Positions 43,232 to 54,693 of a DNA stretch of 64,000 bases are shown here, one piece after another. Below the pieces are notes generated by a model. The model saw nothing but the letters and a program-made list of their open reading frames with translations. It made no database searches and was not told where the DNA came from. The stretch comes from Boletus sp. NGJ. Lineage: Eukaryota > Basidiomycota > Agaricomycetes > Boletales > Boletaceae. A program made the translations under genes and the position numbers. Numbering within the stretch: position 1 is the stretch's first letter; every line of letters starts with the position of its first letter. Location of the stretch: positions 62,001 through 126,000 of the forward strand of contig JAGTXK010000257.1 of NCBI GenBank assembly GCA_019096195.1. Reading direction: 5' to 3'.

Positions 43232-45335
43232 ATGAGTTTGTTCAATCCCCGTATCCTGGATGCGAGCATCCGCGATGTCACCGCCGACTTGAATGACACT
43301 CAAAAAGCCGACGTGCTCTTGCATGCACTCCAGCATTTGCCCATCCAGGGGTAAGTTTACAGGAAAACTGCTTTTCACCGAGATATTTCCTCACTCGGTG
43401 ACAAAGTTGTCGTACTATAATGGAAAACGCTGTCCAGTCACTTTTGCAAGTTCCTAACTTGCCATCTGCCAATATCGCACGTGCGTTGTTGCTACGCGCC
43501 AAAGGGAGGCTCGCCGCGGGTTACCGGACGTCCGCCCAGCAAGGTATGTGTAAAAATGCTGCATTTGAGCGTGTGTACGGAGTCACGATATATCCGGCAG
43601 ATCTTCATTCTGTGTTGACGGTGGATCCTGAAAACCAGGACGTCAAGGCAATCATTCAAGTGCAACATCTCCGCCCTGAGATGGTACGTACCGGAGCGAA
43701 CGGGAGAACATTCGTTCATAGCCAACATAGCTTCTCAGAGAGCCTGATTGCCCGCCTCGCTTCTCAGCGGAAGTGTGGAGGGAGATTGCACTCTTCCTCC
43801 CTAAACGCGACCTCAAGTCGCTGCTGTTCGTCCCAAACGCACTTTCGCGCATCGCCAGCCAGTTGCTCTTCCGGGAGATTAACATTCATCTCACCGCTGC
43901 CGTGGAACCTGGAGGGGCAGATAGTCGTTTTCGACCCACACAGGGAGAAAGTGTCGATCAAGACATTGATGCGTGGCATTACCAGCGAAGCGCAGATATC
44001 CTTACCCGGATATTGGTTGATCCACATTTCGCTGGTCAAGTCAGGAGCTTAAGTATTTTTGCCCTTTCCTACGACGTCAAGCAACCGTTGGCATTTCAAG
44101 TCGGTATGAATATCTCTTCGCTGCGCGCCTATGTGATTGAATAGCATCCCAGGCATGCTCATGAATGCCCTCCCGAAGTTGTTGAACCTTCGCAAGGTAC
44201 ATTGCTCTGGCAACAAAGAATTGATCGCACGCATGTTGCACACGGTACATTCATATAATCCGCGACTGCAACGACTATCACTCGTGTATGAACCGCATAT
44301 TAGAGCGACAGACCATGCCGTTGACATCGAAGTGCCTGTCTTCAAGCACCTTACGCACTTTGCGATCAGCTCGGACGGTGGAAGCAGTTCGTCTGTTCAC
44401 ACGTTTCTAGCTCAGAGCCGTGACACCCTTCGTTCCTTGTCCATTAACAATCCCCGCTGGCGTTTTCCCACAGAAGCCATCTCTGTTCGCCATCTCACCC
44501 AAATCGAATTCAGTGGCTGTTTCTCGACAGATACGCAAGCTTTCTCTGAGATCCTTGCCAATGGCCACCAACTCGAGTCACTGATGCTCTCGGGGACACT
44601 CGAATGCACCCCCTCGTCCCTCTTCAGAAAATACCGCACCGCTCTCCCGTTCCTCCGCCATTTCTCGCTCACGATTACCAATCTCCACCGACACATTGCA
44701 GATCGCGAGCTCTGTCCTGCTATTTCCGAATTCCTCCGCGAACGATCGCAGCTGCGGACATATCACCTCCTCATCCCACCGACGGATGCCCGTCGCATCG
44801 GGTTCGACGCCTCGGCATGGGGCGTGCTTCCTGTGCTGTCCAACTTGAGTAGTTTGTCGATCACATATCCGAGGGATTTATCGCCTGCGTTGGCGGGGTG
44901 GTTGGTCCCACGGACGGTACGTGCGTTGACGCTCGATTTGTCGCATGCGGTGACGGAGGACTTTATGGCTTTCATGAACGTACGTCTTGCCTATCATCTT
45001 TTCTTCTTCATCGCCCCTCCTTTCTTATCATCTTTTGTCGGTCTGACGTGTTGCACGTGCAGCAACTCCGTACGGGCATGCCTCCCGTGTTGCGCTACAT
45101 CGGCATCACCAACATCCCGATTCGTTCTGCCTTGAGCGTCGTCGAACACGGGTTCCCAAACGTTCGCGTGGTGCGAGTCGATGGGAACATTTGGACGGTG
45201 ACAAGATGCGAGGAAGACGGGTCGTTGGAGGCGGAACAGTGGTCATACCGAAGGGGCAAATATCATGCGGCAGAGTGGCTTGAGTCGTTGGAGTGCGCAG
45301 ATGCGATTTGGGTGGGGGTGGATGGGCCCAGATAG
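43232..45335 (+). CDS. F-box / leucine-rich-repeat-type protein
   Basis: Likely substrate adaptor of an SCF ubiquitin ligase. Six exons: 43232-43350, 43407-43543, 43601-43683, 43743-44103, 44153-44979, 45063-45335, total 1,800 nt, 599 residues, with all splice sites GT-AG and phases consistent. The start MSLFNPRILDASIRDV was chosen over upstream ATGs because of family layout. Residues about 1-112 form a helical, TPR-like N-terminus (DTQKADVLLHALQ, ARALLLRAKGRLAAG, LTVDPEN). The F-box is at about 117-160 (RFSAEVWREIALFLP, RIASQLLFREINIHL). The remainder has irregular Leu-rich repeats (LRSLSINN, LTQIEFSGCF, LESLMLSGTL). It belongs to a large, expanded agaricomycete family. The 3rd-4th exon junction (AGAGAG) is the least certain. 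Confidence 0.85.
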
Positions 45336-46935
45336 GAGGGGAATAGGGTATAGTCTTATCTACCCCTCTCGCTGTCGTTCTCGCTCTTGCTTGCTTCCTT
45401 TCAGTGTCGACTGGTTGGGGCTCGTTTCTTGTATTACTTAGATTGATTTGCGCAAACAACTGGAGTGAAGGATCGGTCGAGGAATAGAGTAGCATGTGAC
45501 CCGAGTTGGTGTGCAGGTGTGCGAAATTGACGGTTTGTAGCTACATCGTGATGAATAGCAATCAGTCACGATTCGCGAAAAAGATAAACCATGGCGGACC
45601 TACTATGCTAGGACAAATGATTTTGCCAATGCACCGGGTACAGCATGAGCATAATGGGCCAACCCGACGAGCCTAGCAGCCAGCTTTATGCCAGAACGCT
45701 TCGAAACGTCGAGAAGCGGCGTGAGTTGAACTTACGGCCCCGCGGCCGTGCGGAAACCAACGTCGTCACGAACCTCCCGTGGAGCAGGCAGGATGAATTC
45801 TCATGCTGTGATCAGGCGAACCATTGGCGTTTCGACGCGGACATGCCCGAGGGTTTTGGGGGTTACACGAACGACGTCCTGCTGTGGGTTGCGTTGACTA
45901 CGGCCAAATACTTGTCGCTATCGTGAGTAGCAGCTAGAGCGGTGGTGCAGGCTTAAGACCCCAAGTCATTCTTAGTGGGACCAATGGTGGCCTGTTCAAG
46001 CCGCATCTTCGTGTCGTTCGTCGGGTCATTACATAATTCTTGCCAGTGACTGGTGAACATGATCTTCATCACGATCACTATTGTCCAATATCATTAAAAA
46101 TACCTGGAAGGAAAAATTTGGTTGGCTCAACGTTCGAGGGCGTTGGCTACAACGCGCATCTTCGAAACAAACGACTGTGGGTCTTCAGTACCGATAAACT
46201 ACAGCCGTGACCGCACACGCGAGGGACCGCGTTGGTGTAACTTTGCCAAGTCGTACGGCGATCGCGACCGGGCTCGATGATCTCTACAATCGTGCGTAGT
46301 CTAGGTATTTTGCGATCCTCATGCGTCTCTCTGCACAGGGTGATACCGTCTGACAGCGATACCTGTGTCTGAATCCGTAGGTCATTCTTCAGCGCTCAAC
46401 AATAAAGTGATCCTACCCCTCTCAGAAAAACCTCGGGGACACGGCCCATGCCGCCTGTAGGTGAGATCGTGCACGCCGACGAGGTGTACAACTGATGTGA
46501 TAGGAACTAGTTCGAGGTCAATGTGAGGTCGGATTTCCAGGTCGTTAGTGACGCTAGTGTTCCTTTTTTTTCGCCGTGGCTGATGCGCTCTTTCGTGACT
46601 CGTATTAGATCCCGGGATGATGGAAAACGTGGCCATCCCCAGTGAGGCCATTCACAAGGACATGTGAATCAACACCATGTTTGACTGAAGCGCAGATACC
46701 CAAGTAAACGAGCGTTACTATGTTGCAGTCAAAAACCGGACGATAGCGTTAGCCCACCGAACCCCTCTGACTGCACACGCGTCCTGTTGTTCCAAGAATC
46801 CGTAGACCCTGCATCGAGTGAAGGTGGGGTAGCTAGTAGGAGTGTCACGTGGTCATGACAGTGTGGGAGTTGGGTTTGAGTGAGGGAGGAGCGAGTGAAT
46901 ACGACCGCTGGCAATCGATCAGCCTCGTCTCATTG
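45336..46935. other. Intergenic region
   Basis: No gene recognised. One open stretch at 45645-45926 (93 codons, containing HWRFDADMPEGFGGY) has no family I know and no splice partners. The last several hundred bases are probably the velvet gene promoter. Confidence 0.35.
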
Positions 46936-49072
46936 ATGGATGTCAACTCAAACTATGGCTCCGTTCCAACTGCGTATCCGTACGAACGAGACCGTTCTTT
47001 TTATGAGAGAGACAGACTGTACGTACCCGTGTCCTCCCTTTTTCCTCCCGGACCCACGCAGCGGGTCCCAGACACTTTTTCTCTCGTATTCACCTATCTG
47101 ATAATCCATAGTCTCTTTCTCTTCTAATACTCATGTCCAACTACCACAGAGAATACGAACTCACCGTCAGGCAGGAGCCGAAGCAGGCCCGCATGTGCGG
47201 GGTCGGTGGTAAGCCACTCTTGCTCCGCATGTCCATCCCTCTCACCCACGCCGCCAGCTGACCGTCGTCCCATCGACCCTCCACCCATCATTCAACTCCG
47301 TGTCATCGACCCACACACCCGGCAGCCACCCTCCCCTGCGAATCCGGACCCCGAAGATGCCGATCCAAACTATGCCCATAGCTTCCTCCAGAATCCCTAC
47401 TATTTCATGTTTGCTAGTCTCGCCAAACCGGATGACGACACCGAATTACATTGGCTCAAGGTTCGTACCTCCACACCCCTGTCACCTGCTCTTTTTCATT
47501 CCATCCTCCACGACACAGGATGGCAAGACACGATGCACTACTGGCTCAGTCGTTTCTTCCTTATACCATCTCAAAGATACCGAGAATCGCAACGAAGACG
47601 CTGGTTTTTTTGTATTTCCAGATCTCAGTGTACGCACCGAGGGTAGCTACCGTCTCAAACTCAGTCTCTTTGAAGTTGTCGGGTACGGCCCCCCTCCTCC
47701 TTTGCACTCTCCCATCGCTCATCTACCCGAACAGCAACACCGTTCGTCACTGCAAATCCATTTATTCCGCTGCGTTTTACGTCTATACTGCAAAAAAGTT
47801 TCCAGGCATGGAAGGTTGGTTGCCTCCAGCGCAATGACTTGTCTTATCTGACCTACCCTACCTTTGTCCTCGTTCTCCCCTTTCATTTATGTCGGCTGTC
47901 GGATCATTACTTTATTTCGTCTCCGATGGGACCCTGCTTCCGCCCCCCAACCACATGTCTCTCCCAAAAAAAAAAAAAACAGAATCAACCCCCCTTTCAT
48001 GTTCCCTCGCTGACCAAGGCATCAAAATCCGCATCCGGAAAGACATTCGCGTACGCAAACGCCCCATTGCAGCACTTGCCCCACCGTCCGATGGCGGTCC
48101 ACCCAACACTGGCGAGACTCGCAAAGTGGAACAAGACCAGGCTGAGGACGATGCACACGCTCAACAACCGCACCCACCACTCTCATCCCAACCCGCCTCT
48201 AGTAACGCTGCCAGTTCAGCCGCCGTCAAACGCGCACGGCATGGGACATTCACAGGTCCACCTCACCTCGTGTCTGGGCCTTCTTCGAGTAGCGATGGTA
48301 TGTCAGCGCATACGCCGGTGTCGGGGAATAACAATACGGGGTCGTCGTCAATTGCGTTGGCGGGGTTACCTGCATGGCCGACATCCTCAACGTTGGATCC
48401 AATGTTGGGTGTAGCGAGTGCCACGCCTGGCGGTATCGAGCTCTCAGCGACCAGTGCGCTCCCACATGCCCACGCTCATACACACACACATGCGCACCAA
48501 ACGATGGGTGGGAGTGTTGGTGTCGGTGTGAGCGGCCAGCTCTTGTCTGCCGGCAGTGAACCGTCGAGTTCGGGCTCGGGATCTGCTGCGGGTGCGGAAA
48601 CACGAAGGACAGGTCCACAGGCACTGTCGTCATCCTCGGCGTCGTCTTATCCGTCATCTTCGTCCAGCGTGGGTGGGATGTATGACCGACTCAACTATGA
48701 CTACGAGCCGGCAAGTCTTCGAGGTACATCGTCGTCGTATGATCCACAACGTCCTCTCGGGGGTGGCAGTGGTACAACGTATGAAAGCGCCAGTAGTGGG
48801 AGTGGGAGTGGGAGAGGGGAGTATGATGCCGGTGGTACAAGGAGTGGGTACGAGGGAGGGGCGGGAGGTGGGAGGACGACATTTGAACATGCTCAACAGC
48901 ACCATACGCGTGGATCCTATGATCCCCGAGGGGGATACGAGTCTTCCCAGGCACATCCTCGAGCGCCGTACAATGCTCATCCGCATACTCAGACCCAGAC
49001 CGAGGTGCATGGGCACACACCCCGTGCATCGTTTAATGCGCCGTACGAGGGTGCACAAGCGTATCAGGATGG

Positions 49073-49105
<33 letters not shown>

Positions 49106-50009
49106 CCATCATCATGGTGGGTATGCCCATCCACAGCAGACCTCGGCGAGTTATGCGCATGTGTCTTCGACAGGCTCGCACCCTCACCCTCATCCCTCGA
49201 CATCTCATCATCCACAGCAAGGACAATACCCCTCTCCGACTCGTTCTCAATACCCTGGATCGGCGTACCCCGGATCTTACGCACGATATGATATCGGTGC
49301 AAGCACGAACCCCAATGTAAACCCCAATGCCAACGCTAACGGACCTGGAACGGGTGGGAGTGGCGGATATTACGATACTCCTTCATCATCTTCCTCGCCA
49401 CATCCACAACCACATACCTACTATCCGGGTGGAACATCGGGTCAAGCCCAAGCTCAACCTTCACAAGTAGCACCACCCCCACCCCCACCAATGACACACG
49501 CCGCGTCGTATACGTCCTCGGGGAGTGGAGGATCACCGTATGAGTATGGTGGACAGGCACAGGCGCATGGATCGTCTTCGTCTGGAGACTATTACACTCA
49601 AAGTCACGGGCAGCCTGGTCGGATGATTTCGCCAGGACCGAACTTACCGACGTCTGCGGCACGCTACCCTGGGCCAGGCTGTCCTTCGTATGCGGGCGGA
49701 GCGCCATCGGCGTCAGGATGGGGTCCCAACGGCGGCGGACATGCACACGGACACGGACAACAAGAAATGATTCATCTCGCACCGCTGAGACATGCGTCTG
49801 GCAGTGCTGTTGGTGGTGGTGGTGGGAGCACCGGTTCGTCGGCGTCATCCCCTTCCTCGCCTGCCCTGCCATCCGCCTCTGTCAGCGGGGGATACCCCGT
49901 AATACAACTTTCGCGGGCACCATTTGAACAGGACCATGGACGCGGCGTTGGGTTGCCAGGCAAAAAGAGCGTGTTGAGTATTGGGAGTATTATTTCGGAT
50001 GGGGTGTGA
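46936..50009 (+). CDS. Velvet-domain transcription regulator
   Basis: Nuclear DNA-binding regulator of fungal development and secondary metabolism. Velvet proteins act as homo- and heterodimers with an NF-kB-like fold. Six exons: 46936-47018, 47150-47208, 47258-47460, 47519-47682, 47735-47814, 47983-50009; 2,616 nt, 871 residues, all in phase. An in-frame ATG at 46849 could add 29 residues. The velvet domain (about 28-225) has [84 protein letters not shown] and [17 protein letters not shown]. The long tail is low in complexity (Ser, Gly, Pro, His) with a (CAA)n polyglutamine run at 49073-49105 and ends in [15 protein letters not shown]. The subfamily is uncertain; VosA-like features (SSLYHLKD) are seen. 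Intron 5 has 14 A just before its CAG acceptor. Confidence 0.92.
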
Positions 50010-50396
50010 AACGGCGACGGAAAAGTGGGAGAAATGTATTCACCCCATCTCGTGCGTGCGCCGTATGTATGTTATTCTCGTCTGATCTTTTGTCGTTGTT
50101 GGTCGTCTCGTCACTACGCAGTTTCCCTTTTCCCCCTCTTTCCTTTGTTGTTTTCATTCCATCGTTTACTCTTCCTCGTACTTTTCGCTCTGGCTTATGG
50201 CCCGAGGTGTTAGCCTCGAAGACACTGTCTACGACCACCCATTAAGTCATGTCTCGGCTGTATATAAGGTTGTGTAGTATTCTTTCTCGATTTATAGAGT
50301 TTGGCGCCCCAGTGCGAGTTCGGATGTCCATGGTTTGTGTAACCTTGTCCGGGCTAGCCACACAGTAGTTTGCACCAATGACCCTACTAACACCTG
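50010..50396. other. Velvet 3' flank
   Basis: Pyrimidine-rich 3' untranslated-like sequence; no gene seen. Confidence 0.4.
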
Positions 50397-50710
50397 AGAT
50401 GCAGAAGGATGTATTTGTGGTGAGTCGCATGCGCGAGCTCTTTCTCTCTCGATAGTATTGGGTGCTGACACGTCCTTTTTTTCATTTTCACGACGACCAT
50501 CGGGGTTGAAATTAGCAAGCTATCAAACTTGTCGCGTTCATGCGCACCCCGGCTCAAGGCGATGCAGCGATATGTCGGCAGTCGAGTCGGTCGGGTACAT
50601 CAGCAGATGTCCTCCAAATCGGAGCGCGCGTGAGCGAGACAATACGTCATCCAGGGAATCGGTGGAGATGTTTGCACAAGGCATGCAAGCAGGGCGTGTA
50701 GATGCTATAT
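50397..50710 (+). pseudogene. Duplicated 3' fragment of an adenylate-forming reductase
   Basis: Matches 57,400-57,745 at high identity: both share GTGGTGAG followed by CGCATGCGCGAGCTC, the intron-like T-rich stretch, and the segment read in the larger copy as the C-terminus of the reductase. Only this 3' end is present, with nothing upstream, so it cannot work. It abuts the 3' end of the A4-like pseudogene at about 50,750, implying a recombination joint there. Confidence 0.7.
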
Positions 50711-50749
50711 GTAGATTGTGTATAAGGGGGAGAGTGAACGATAAGAAGA

Positions 50750-51420
50750 AGTGAGCGGCTGGGAGGAAGTCTGGCGAGCGGTCTTATTCTCAACCATCAC
50801 CATATCAGAATTCGTAGAGGCCACGATGACGGTGGCCGTGACAACGCCACCAGCAGCACTGGGGGTGATGCCGGGAAACGGTAGGGGTAGTTGAGGGCCT
50901 AGTGATACAAGCTATCCGATGCACGAATGATGAAAACCAATCCGGACTGAATGTTCGACGTCTCTCACCATGGTACGAGACACTTCTATCAATGGTCTGG
51001 CAATTCACACCGTCGACACCAACGAAAATCACGGCACCGCCATTATCGCCCAGTGAAAGGGTGGGGGCAGTGAAAGTACCGGTGTCGGCAATGGACGGTC
51101 AACCATGGGGATGATACGAACTTTCTCCCCAACCCAAGAAAACACCAGCCCAGTTTGAGTACTACACTACCTTAGAGGCATTATCAGCACGCGACACATC
51201 ACGGCTGAGGGAATGTGACTGGAGATTCTCGCCACGGTGATCAAGGGGAGCCTCCGGCTGAGAGGGATGAACAGCCAGAGCCGAAGAGGGGAGCAAAAGG
51301 GTTCCGAGAATGGCAAACTTGGAGATGATGGTGGAGATGATGGAGTTGTGAATCGTCGATACAACGAGAGCCCGAAATACAGCAACGCTCGGCACACTTC
51401 CTGATGTTCTCATGAAAAGA
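50750..51420 (-). pseudogene. Truncated A4-family (eqolisin) peptidase-like gene
   Basis: Secreted glutamic-peptidase-type protein, broken. Minus strand: signal-peptide-like ISKFAILGTLLLPSSALA (about 51,275-51,330), propeptide, then NWAGVFLGWG (about 51,130-51,160), TGTFTAPTLSLG (about 51,040-51,075), VGVDGVNCQTI (about 50,995-51,025) and ATVIVASTNSDMVMVENKT (about 50,780-50,840), all in the order of eqolisins. It shares an intron start GTGAGAGA..GTCGAAC with the intact gene at 53574. The expected start codon reads ATC where the paralogue has ATG, and the C-terminal third is missing, cut at the reductase fragment. Confidence 0.7.
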
Positions 51421-52173
51421 CATTGACAACGGGCGATTCTCAGAGAGAAGGAGAGGGAGGAGAGAATGCGGGCCAACGCCCCCTGCCATGGACTCACCCC
51501 TGCCACTCCTACCCTCACTACAGGACGCCCGGTCCAAGTGGTACGTTCTTGGGGAATCAGATTGTTTCCTGAGTGCCAACCCGTTCTGTTCCATGCCATG
51601 TGGACCTGTGACCGATAAATTTAAAACGCGTTCGAGCTGTCCGCCACATGTCTTCAAATCTTCGTTTTAGATTTACAGCTGAAGTATTGATCCTGGGATG
51701 GGCCATGCGGGTGGATTATCTGTGCTGCTGCACAGGTTACCGGCGGAAAAGTATTGTAAACATCGGCTTAGTGTGTGTGTGGATGTAGCCGTGCGTGGAA
51801 ACGTCTCACGACATATGTTTGGGCCGCACCCAATGCCATATCGCCACTCAACGGCGTTGTTCAAAAAGAATTTGGACATAGCATTGCCCTCCGGGCACCC
51901 CTGGCCCCAAGGATGGAGAGTAATTCAACAACGAAGTACAAGGGGGAATAGCATAAATTTTACGTCGTATTTACTGTGTTGAGGAATGTTGTAAGGATGA
52001 GAGAACAAATGTCAGTTCATACCATTTAGCTCGAAGATGACAGCCAAGTGTGATAGGATGGAGAGAGCTCTCCGCGTGGTGTCAATGGAGGTGAAATATA
52101 TGCGATGTACGTTAGAATTGTTAATGATTGCTGTACTATGTGAGAAAACAATGAACATAAATCGTGTTGGAGA
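51421..52173. other. Intergenic region
   Basis: No gene recognised on either strand. 51,421-51,600 corresponds to the upstream flank of the A4-like pseudogene. Confidence 0.4.
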
Positions 52174-53034
52174 CTAACCCAACAGGTCGAATAAAGAAGG
52201 GACATTTTCTGCATCATTCGTGATAATGTTCATACCAACGAAGTGATATTCCATAGCAGTGCATATTGGCAAAAGTAGTAAGTGAGGTGGTTTGTCCAGC
52301 CAATGGTTGACTGTAGGGCAATGATGTACTTGGAGTAGTTGAACCCTATCCTGGTGAGTAGCAGTACTCGCACATGCAACTGAATGAGCACTCATTAAAA
52401 AATTGGTGTCCTGGGACGTCAGCGTATACATCGACAGTATGAAAGGTAATGGTACGTCTACGAGAAGAGACGACAGCCCATCATCATCAGGCGCTATCCG
52501 ATATTGTGTTTTAAGAAGATGTGACGAGACATAATGAATCCCATCGTGCGACCACATCGTGCATTCTTGGGACTGCACAAATTCATGCACAATGCGTGCA
52601 TCATTCTCGTTCGCGTGCCTGCGTCGACTGACCCTTCTACTTTTGCGACGTTGCTCGAAGACGAACACGAGATCAGACTCGCAAGGTGCATTACATTCAT
52701 GACGGCGCAGTTCTTCCACGAGCCGATTCTTAGGCCAGCATCGACTAAAAGGAACATGATGAATCAAAGCGACACTCTCCAATGCAGCGACAGTGAGGTA
52801 CGGAAAGGAATGAACCAGTTGCGTCAGCGACTGAAACTGAACGAGTACATAAGGACCCGCTGGCCACAAACGCACTGTCGGGAGCGGCATGTGACGAACA
52901 CCCACAAAGTCGAACGCATCGCCAAGTCTGCGCGAACTGACAACGCCGTTCGCTACGTCCACATCACACTCAACGTCCTCTGAAACGGCCAAAACGACCT
53001 GCACGTCCGATTCGTTTACGACCAAGCTCGACAT
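52174..53034 (-). CDS. Hypothetical protein with SAP-like segment
   Basis: Unbroken 286-codon ORF, MSSLVVNESDVQVV to PSLFDLLG. Residues about 80-115 (TVAALESVALIHHVPF, NRLVEELRRHEC) resemble a SAP-like helix-extended-loop-helix DNA-binding motif, followed by a basic patch EQRRKSRRVSRRRHA. The remainder is unrecognised. Its N-terminal part recalls short proteins that precede Helitron-type genes in agaricomycetes, but no helicase is nearby. The last codons (CTGTTGGGTTAG) could also be a splice donor, so it may be a first exon. Real gene or relic cannot be settled here. Confidence 0.45.
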   Translation of the reverse strand: MSSLVVNESDVQVVLAVSEDVECDVDVANGVVSSRRLGDAFDFVGVRHMPLPTVRLWPAGPYVLVQFQSLTQLVHSFPYLTVAALESVALIHHVPFSRCWPKNRLVEELRRHECNAPCESDLVFVFEQRRKSRRVSRRRHANENDARIVHEFVQSQECTMWSHDGIHYVSSHLLKTQYRIAPDDDGLSSLLVDVPLPFILSMYTLTSQDTNFLMSAHSVACASTATHQDRVQLLQVHHCPTVNHWLDKPPHLLLLPICTAMEYHFVGMNIITNDAENVPSLFDLLG

Positions 53035-53573
53035 GATAAAATCGTAGTACTGTTGTTGTAGATAATGGAGTGTTCAGATGATGGAGTATTGTGATGACCG
53101 CCAGCCCTCTGCCCTGGGCGACGCGAGCCCCAACACTGAGGTTAAGGTTAGGTTCCCGTTAAGTCAAGCCAAGACTTCCCACGGGCGTCGACTTTTGGCA
53201 CTTCCCACGCATTCTTGGATCGCAAACCTGTCCCCTCCGGGTCCAGGAATATCCACACGCTGACCTTCGGATGAGTCTACAATACGTTTTGGCGATCTCT
53301 GGTGCCGCCCTGATAACTCATCTGCGTGACCCATGCAGGATCAATGTGCCTCAGCATTTAATTTTCCACGAACGCCAGAAAGTCAACCTAAAACGAAGAT
53401 GAAGGCCACGGCGGACATCTCGAACGTGTTTTATCGGTCATGGCACGAAACAGAACGGGTTGATACTCGGTATCCAAAGGGGAACATACCTGCCAGTGCT
53501 GGACGTATAAAGGTTGCAGGATGGTCACTCTGCACTCATTATATCGACATTTCACAACTCCATCACCCCCACC
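53035..53573. other. Upstream region of the A4-like gene
   Basis: No gene seen. The final part, including TTCACAACTCCATCA, is also found next to the start of the inverted paralogue near 51,350, so the duplication included 5' flanking sequence. Confidence 0.4.
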
Positions 53574-54547
53574 ATGATCTCCACGTTTACCCTCCTCCTC
53601 GGAGCCCTTTTGCTCACCTCGCTGGTTGTGTTGGTCGACTCAGCTCCCACTTGTCCTAGCGAGGACCTCCCCTCGGAGCGTTCTCTGTCGCTTATCCCCA
53701 GAAACAATGGAAAAGCACAAGCTTGGGCTGGCTTTCAGCACTATAGTTGGACTAACGTTCCACGAGTTAGTATCATCCCCATGGTCCACGATCGATCTCA
53801 TTTCTTTGCCGACAGCTTATAATAGATTACGCCACTGTCAGCTTCAGATTTCCCACCATCAACACTGCCGCCACCCCCAACTCTCGCGTCGGTTACGCGC
53901 TTACTCTCGGCACACCTGGGACTACGACCAGGGGACGAATCATGGACGAACTGGGGAAGAAGGTCATCCTGGTTGGTATCCAGGTCGAAGTCACTCATGG
54001 ATTTTTTGCTGCTTATCGTGAGAGATGTCGAACTTCCAGTCTAAATGAACACTCATCATTCGTGCATTGAACAGCTGTCTACGGGACCAGCTTTCTCGAC
54101 TTCCGGCTTTTCCCTGAGACCCCGGAGAATCTGTTCCCCCGCCCAATCGCCGCTGGTGACCTTATCACCCTCCAAATCTATAACATGCTGCTCGCGGATG
54201 GCCGCGTGATTCGTCGAGTGGTGGTTCAAAATCGTTCAGCGCATGGCCCGTGGGCGGCCTCGGCATATATCACTGGCACTGATGTTCCAGCTTGCTTCAC
54301 TAGTGTTGTGGGGATGGTCTATGCCAGGCGCACTGGCGTGGGTTGGTGGACTCTCACGAAATTTGGAACAGTGACCTTCACTGATTTTCGTGTCATTCAC
54401 CGGGGAGCCGAACACACGCCCATCAGCCCGCCGGGGATTGATATTTACTGGGACATGCACCGAGCACGCACTCTCGCATACGCCCAGCCGGGCCAGGGGG
54501 TCCAGGGCATCACCAGTGTCGTTTACGTATTGCCAGCATCTACTTGA
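53574..54547 (+). CDS. Secreted A4-peptidase (eqolisin)-like protein, probably non-catalytic
   Basis: Three exons, 53574-53765, 53816-54017 and 54075-54547, total 867 nt, 288 residues, with introns of 50 and 57 nt and consistent phases. An N-terminal signal peptide (MISTFTLLLGALLLTSLVV, cleavage about DSA/PTC) sends it out of the cell. The mature part has the beta-sandwich pattern of glutamic peptidases: QAWAGFQHY, YATVSFRFPTI, AAGDLITLQI, WAASAYITGTD with ACF, and FGTVTFTD. In active eqolisins an AEWIVE-type segment follows the Cys and carries the catalytic Glu; here it reads ACFTSVVGMVY, so the Glu seems absent. It may be a binding protein or a decayed enzyme. The next gene on the same strand is the reductase pseudogene. 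Confidence 0.75.
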
Positions 54548-54693
54548 ACATGAAGTAGTAGTCACTGCGAGTTTTTGTAATCTTTGCAGGCTATTTTATG
54601 ACATCTCAGTTTGTGATATTCCAACACTCTTCTTCAACACCTGCTAGAATATTGATTGCCTCCCGTGCGCAGTCAAAGTACGCGAAATAGATC

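Noticed and set aside
45645-45926. 93-codon ORF between the F-box and velvet genes
   Set aside because: No family, no splice partners and no conserved start context; listed only as part of the intergenic region.
48654-49250. 198-codon minus-strand ORF opposite the velvet tail, rich in Arg, Met and Leu
   Set aside because: Lies entirely within the velvet final exon. Its composition is the mirror of the repetitive Ser/His/Gln codons; no start context or splice partners.
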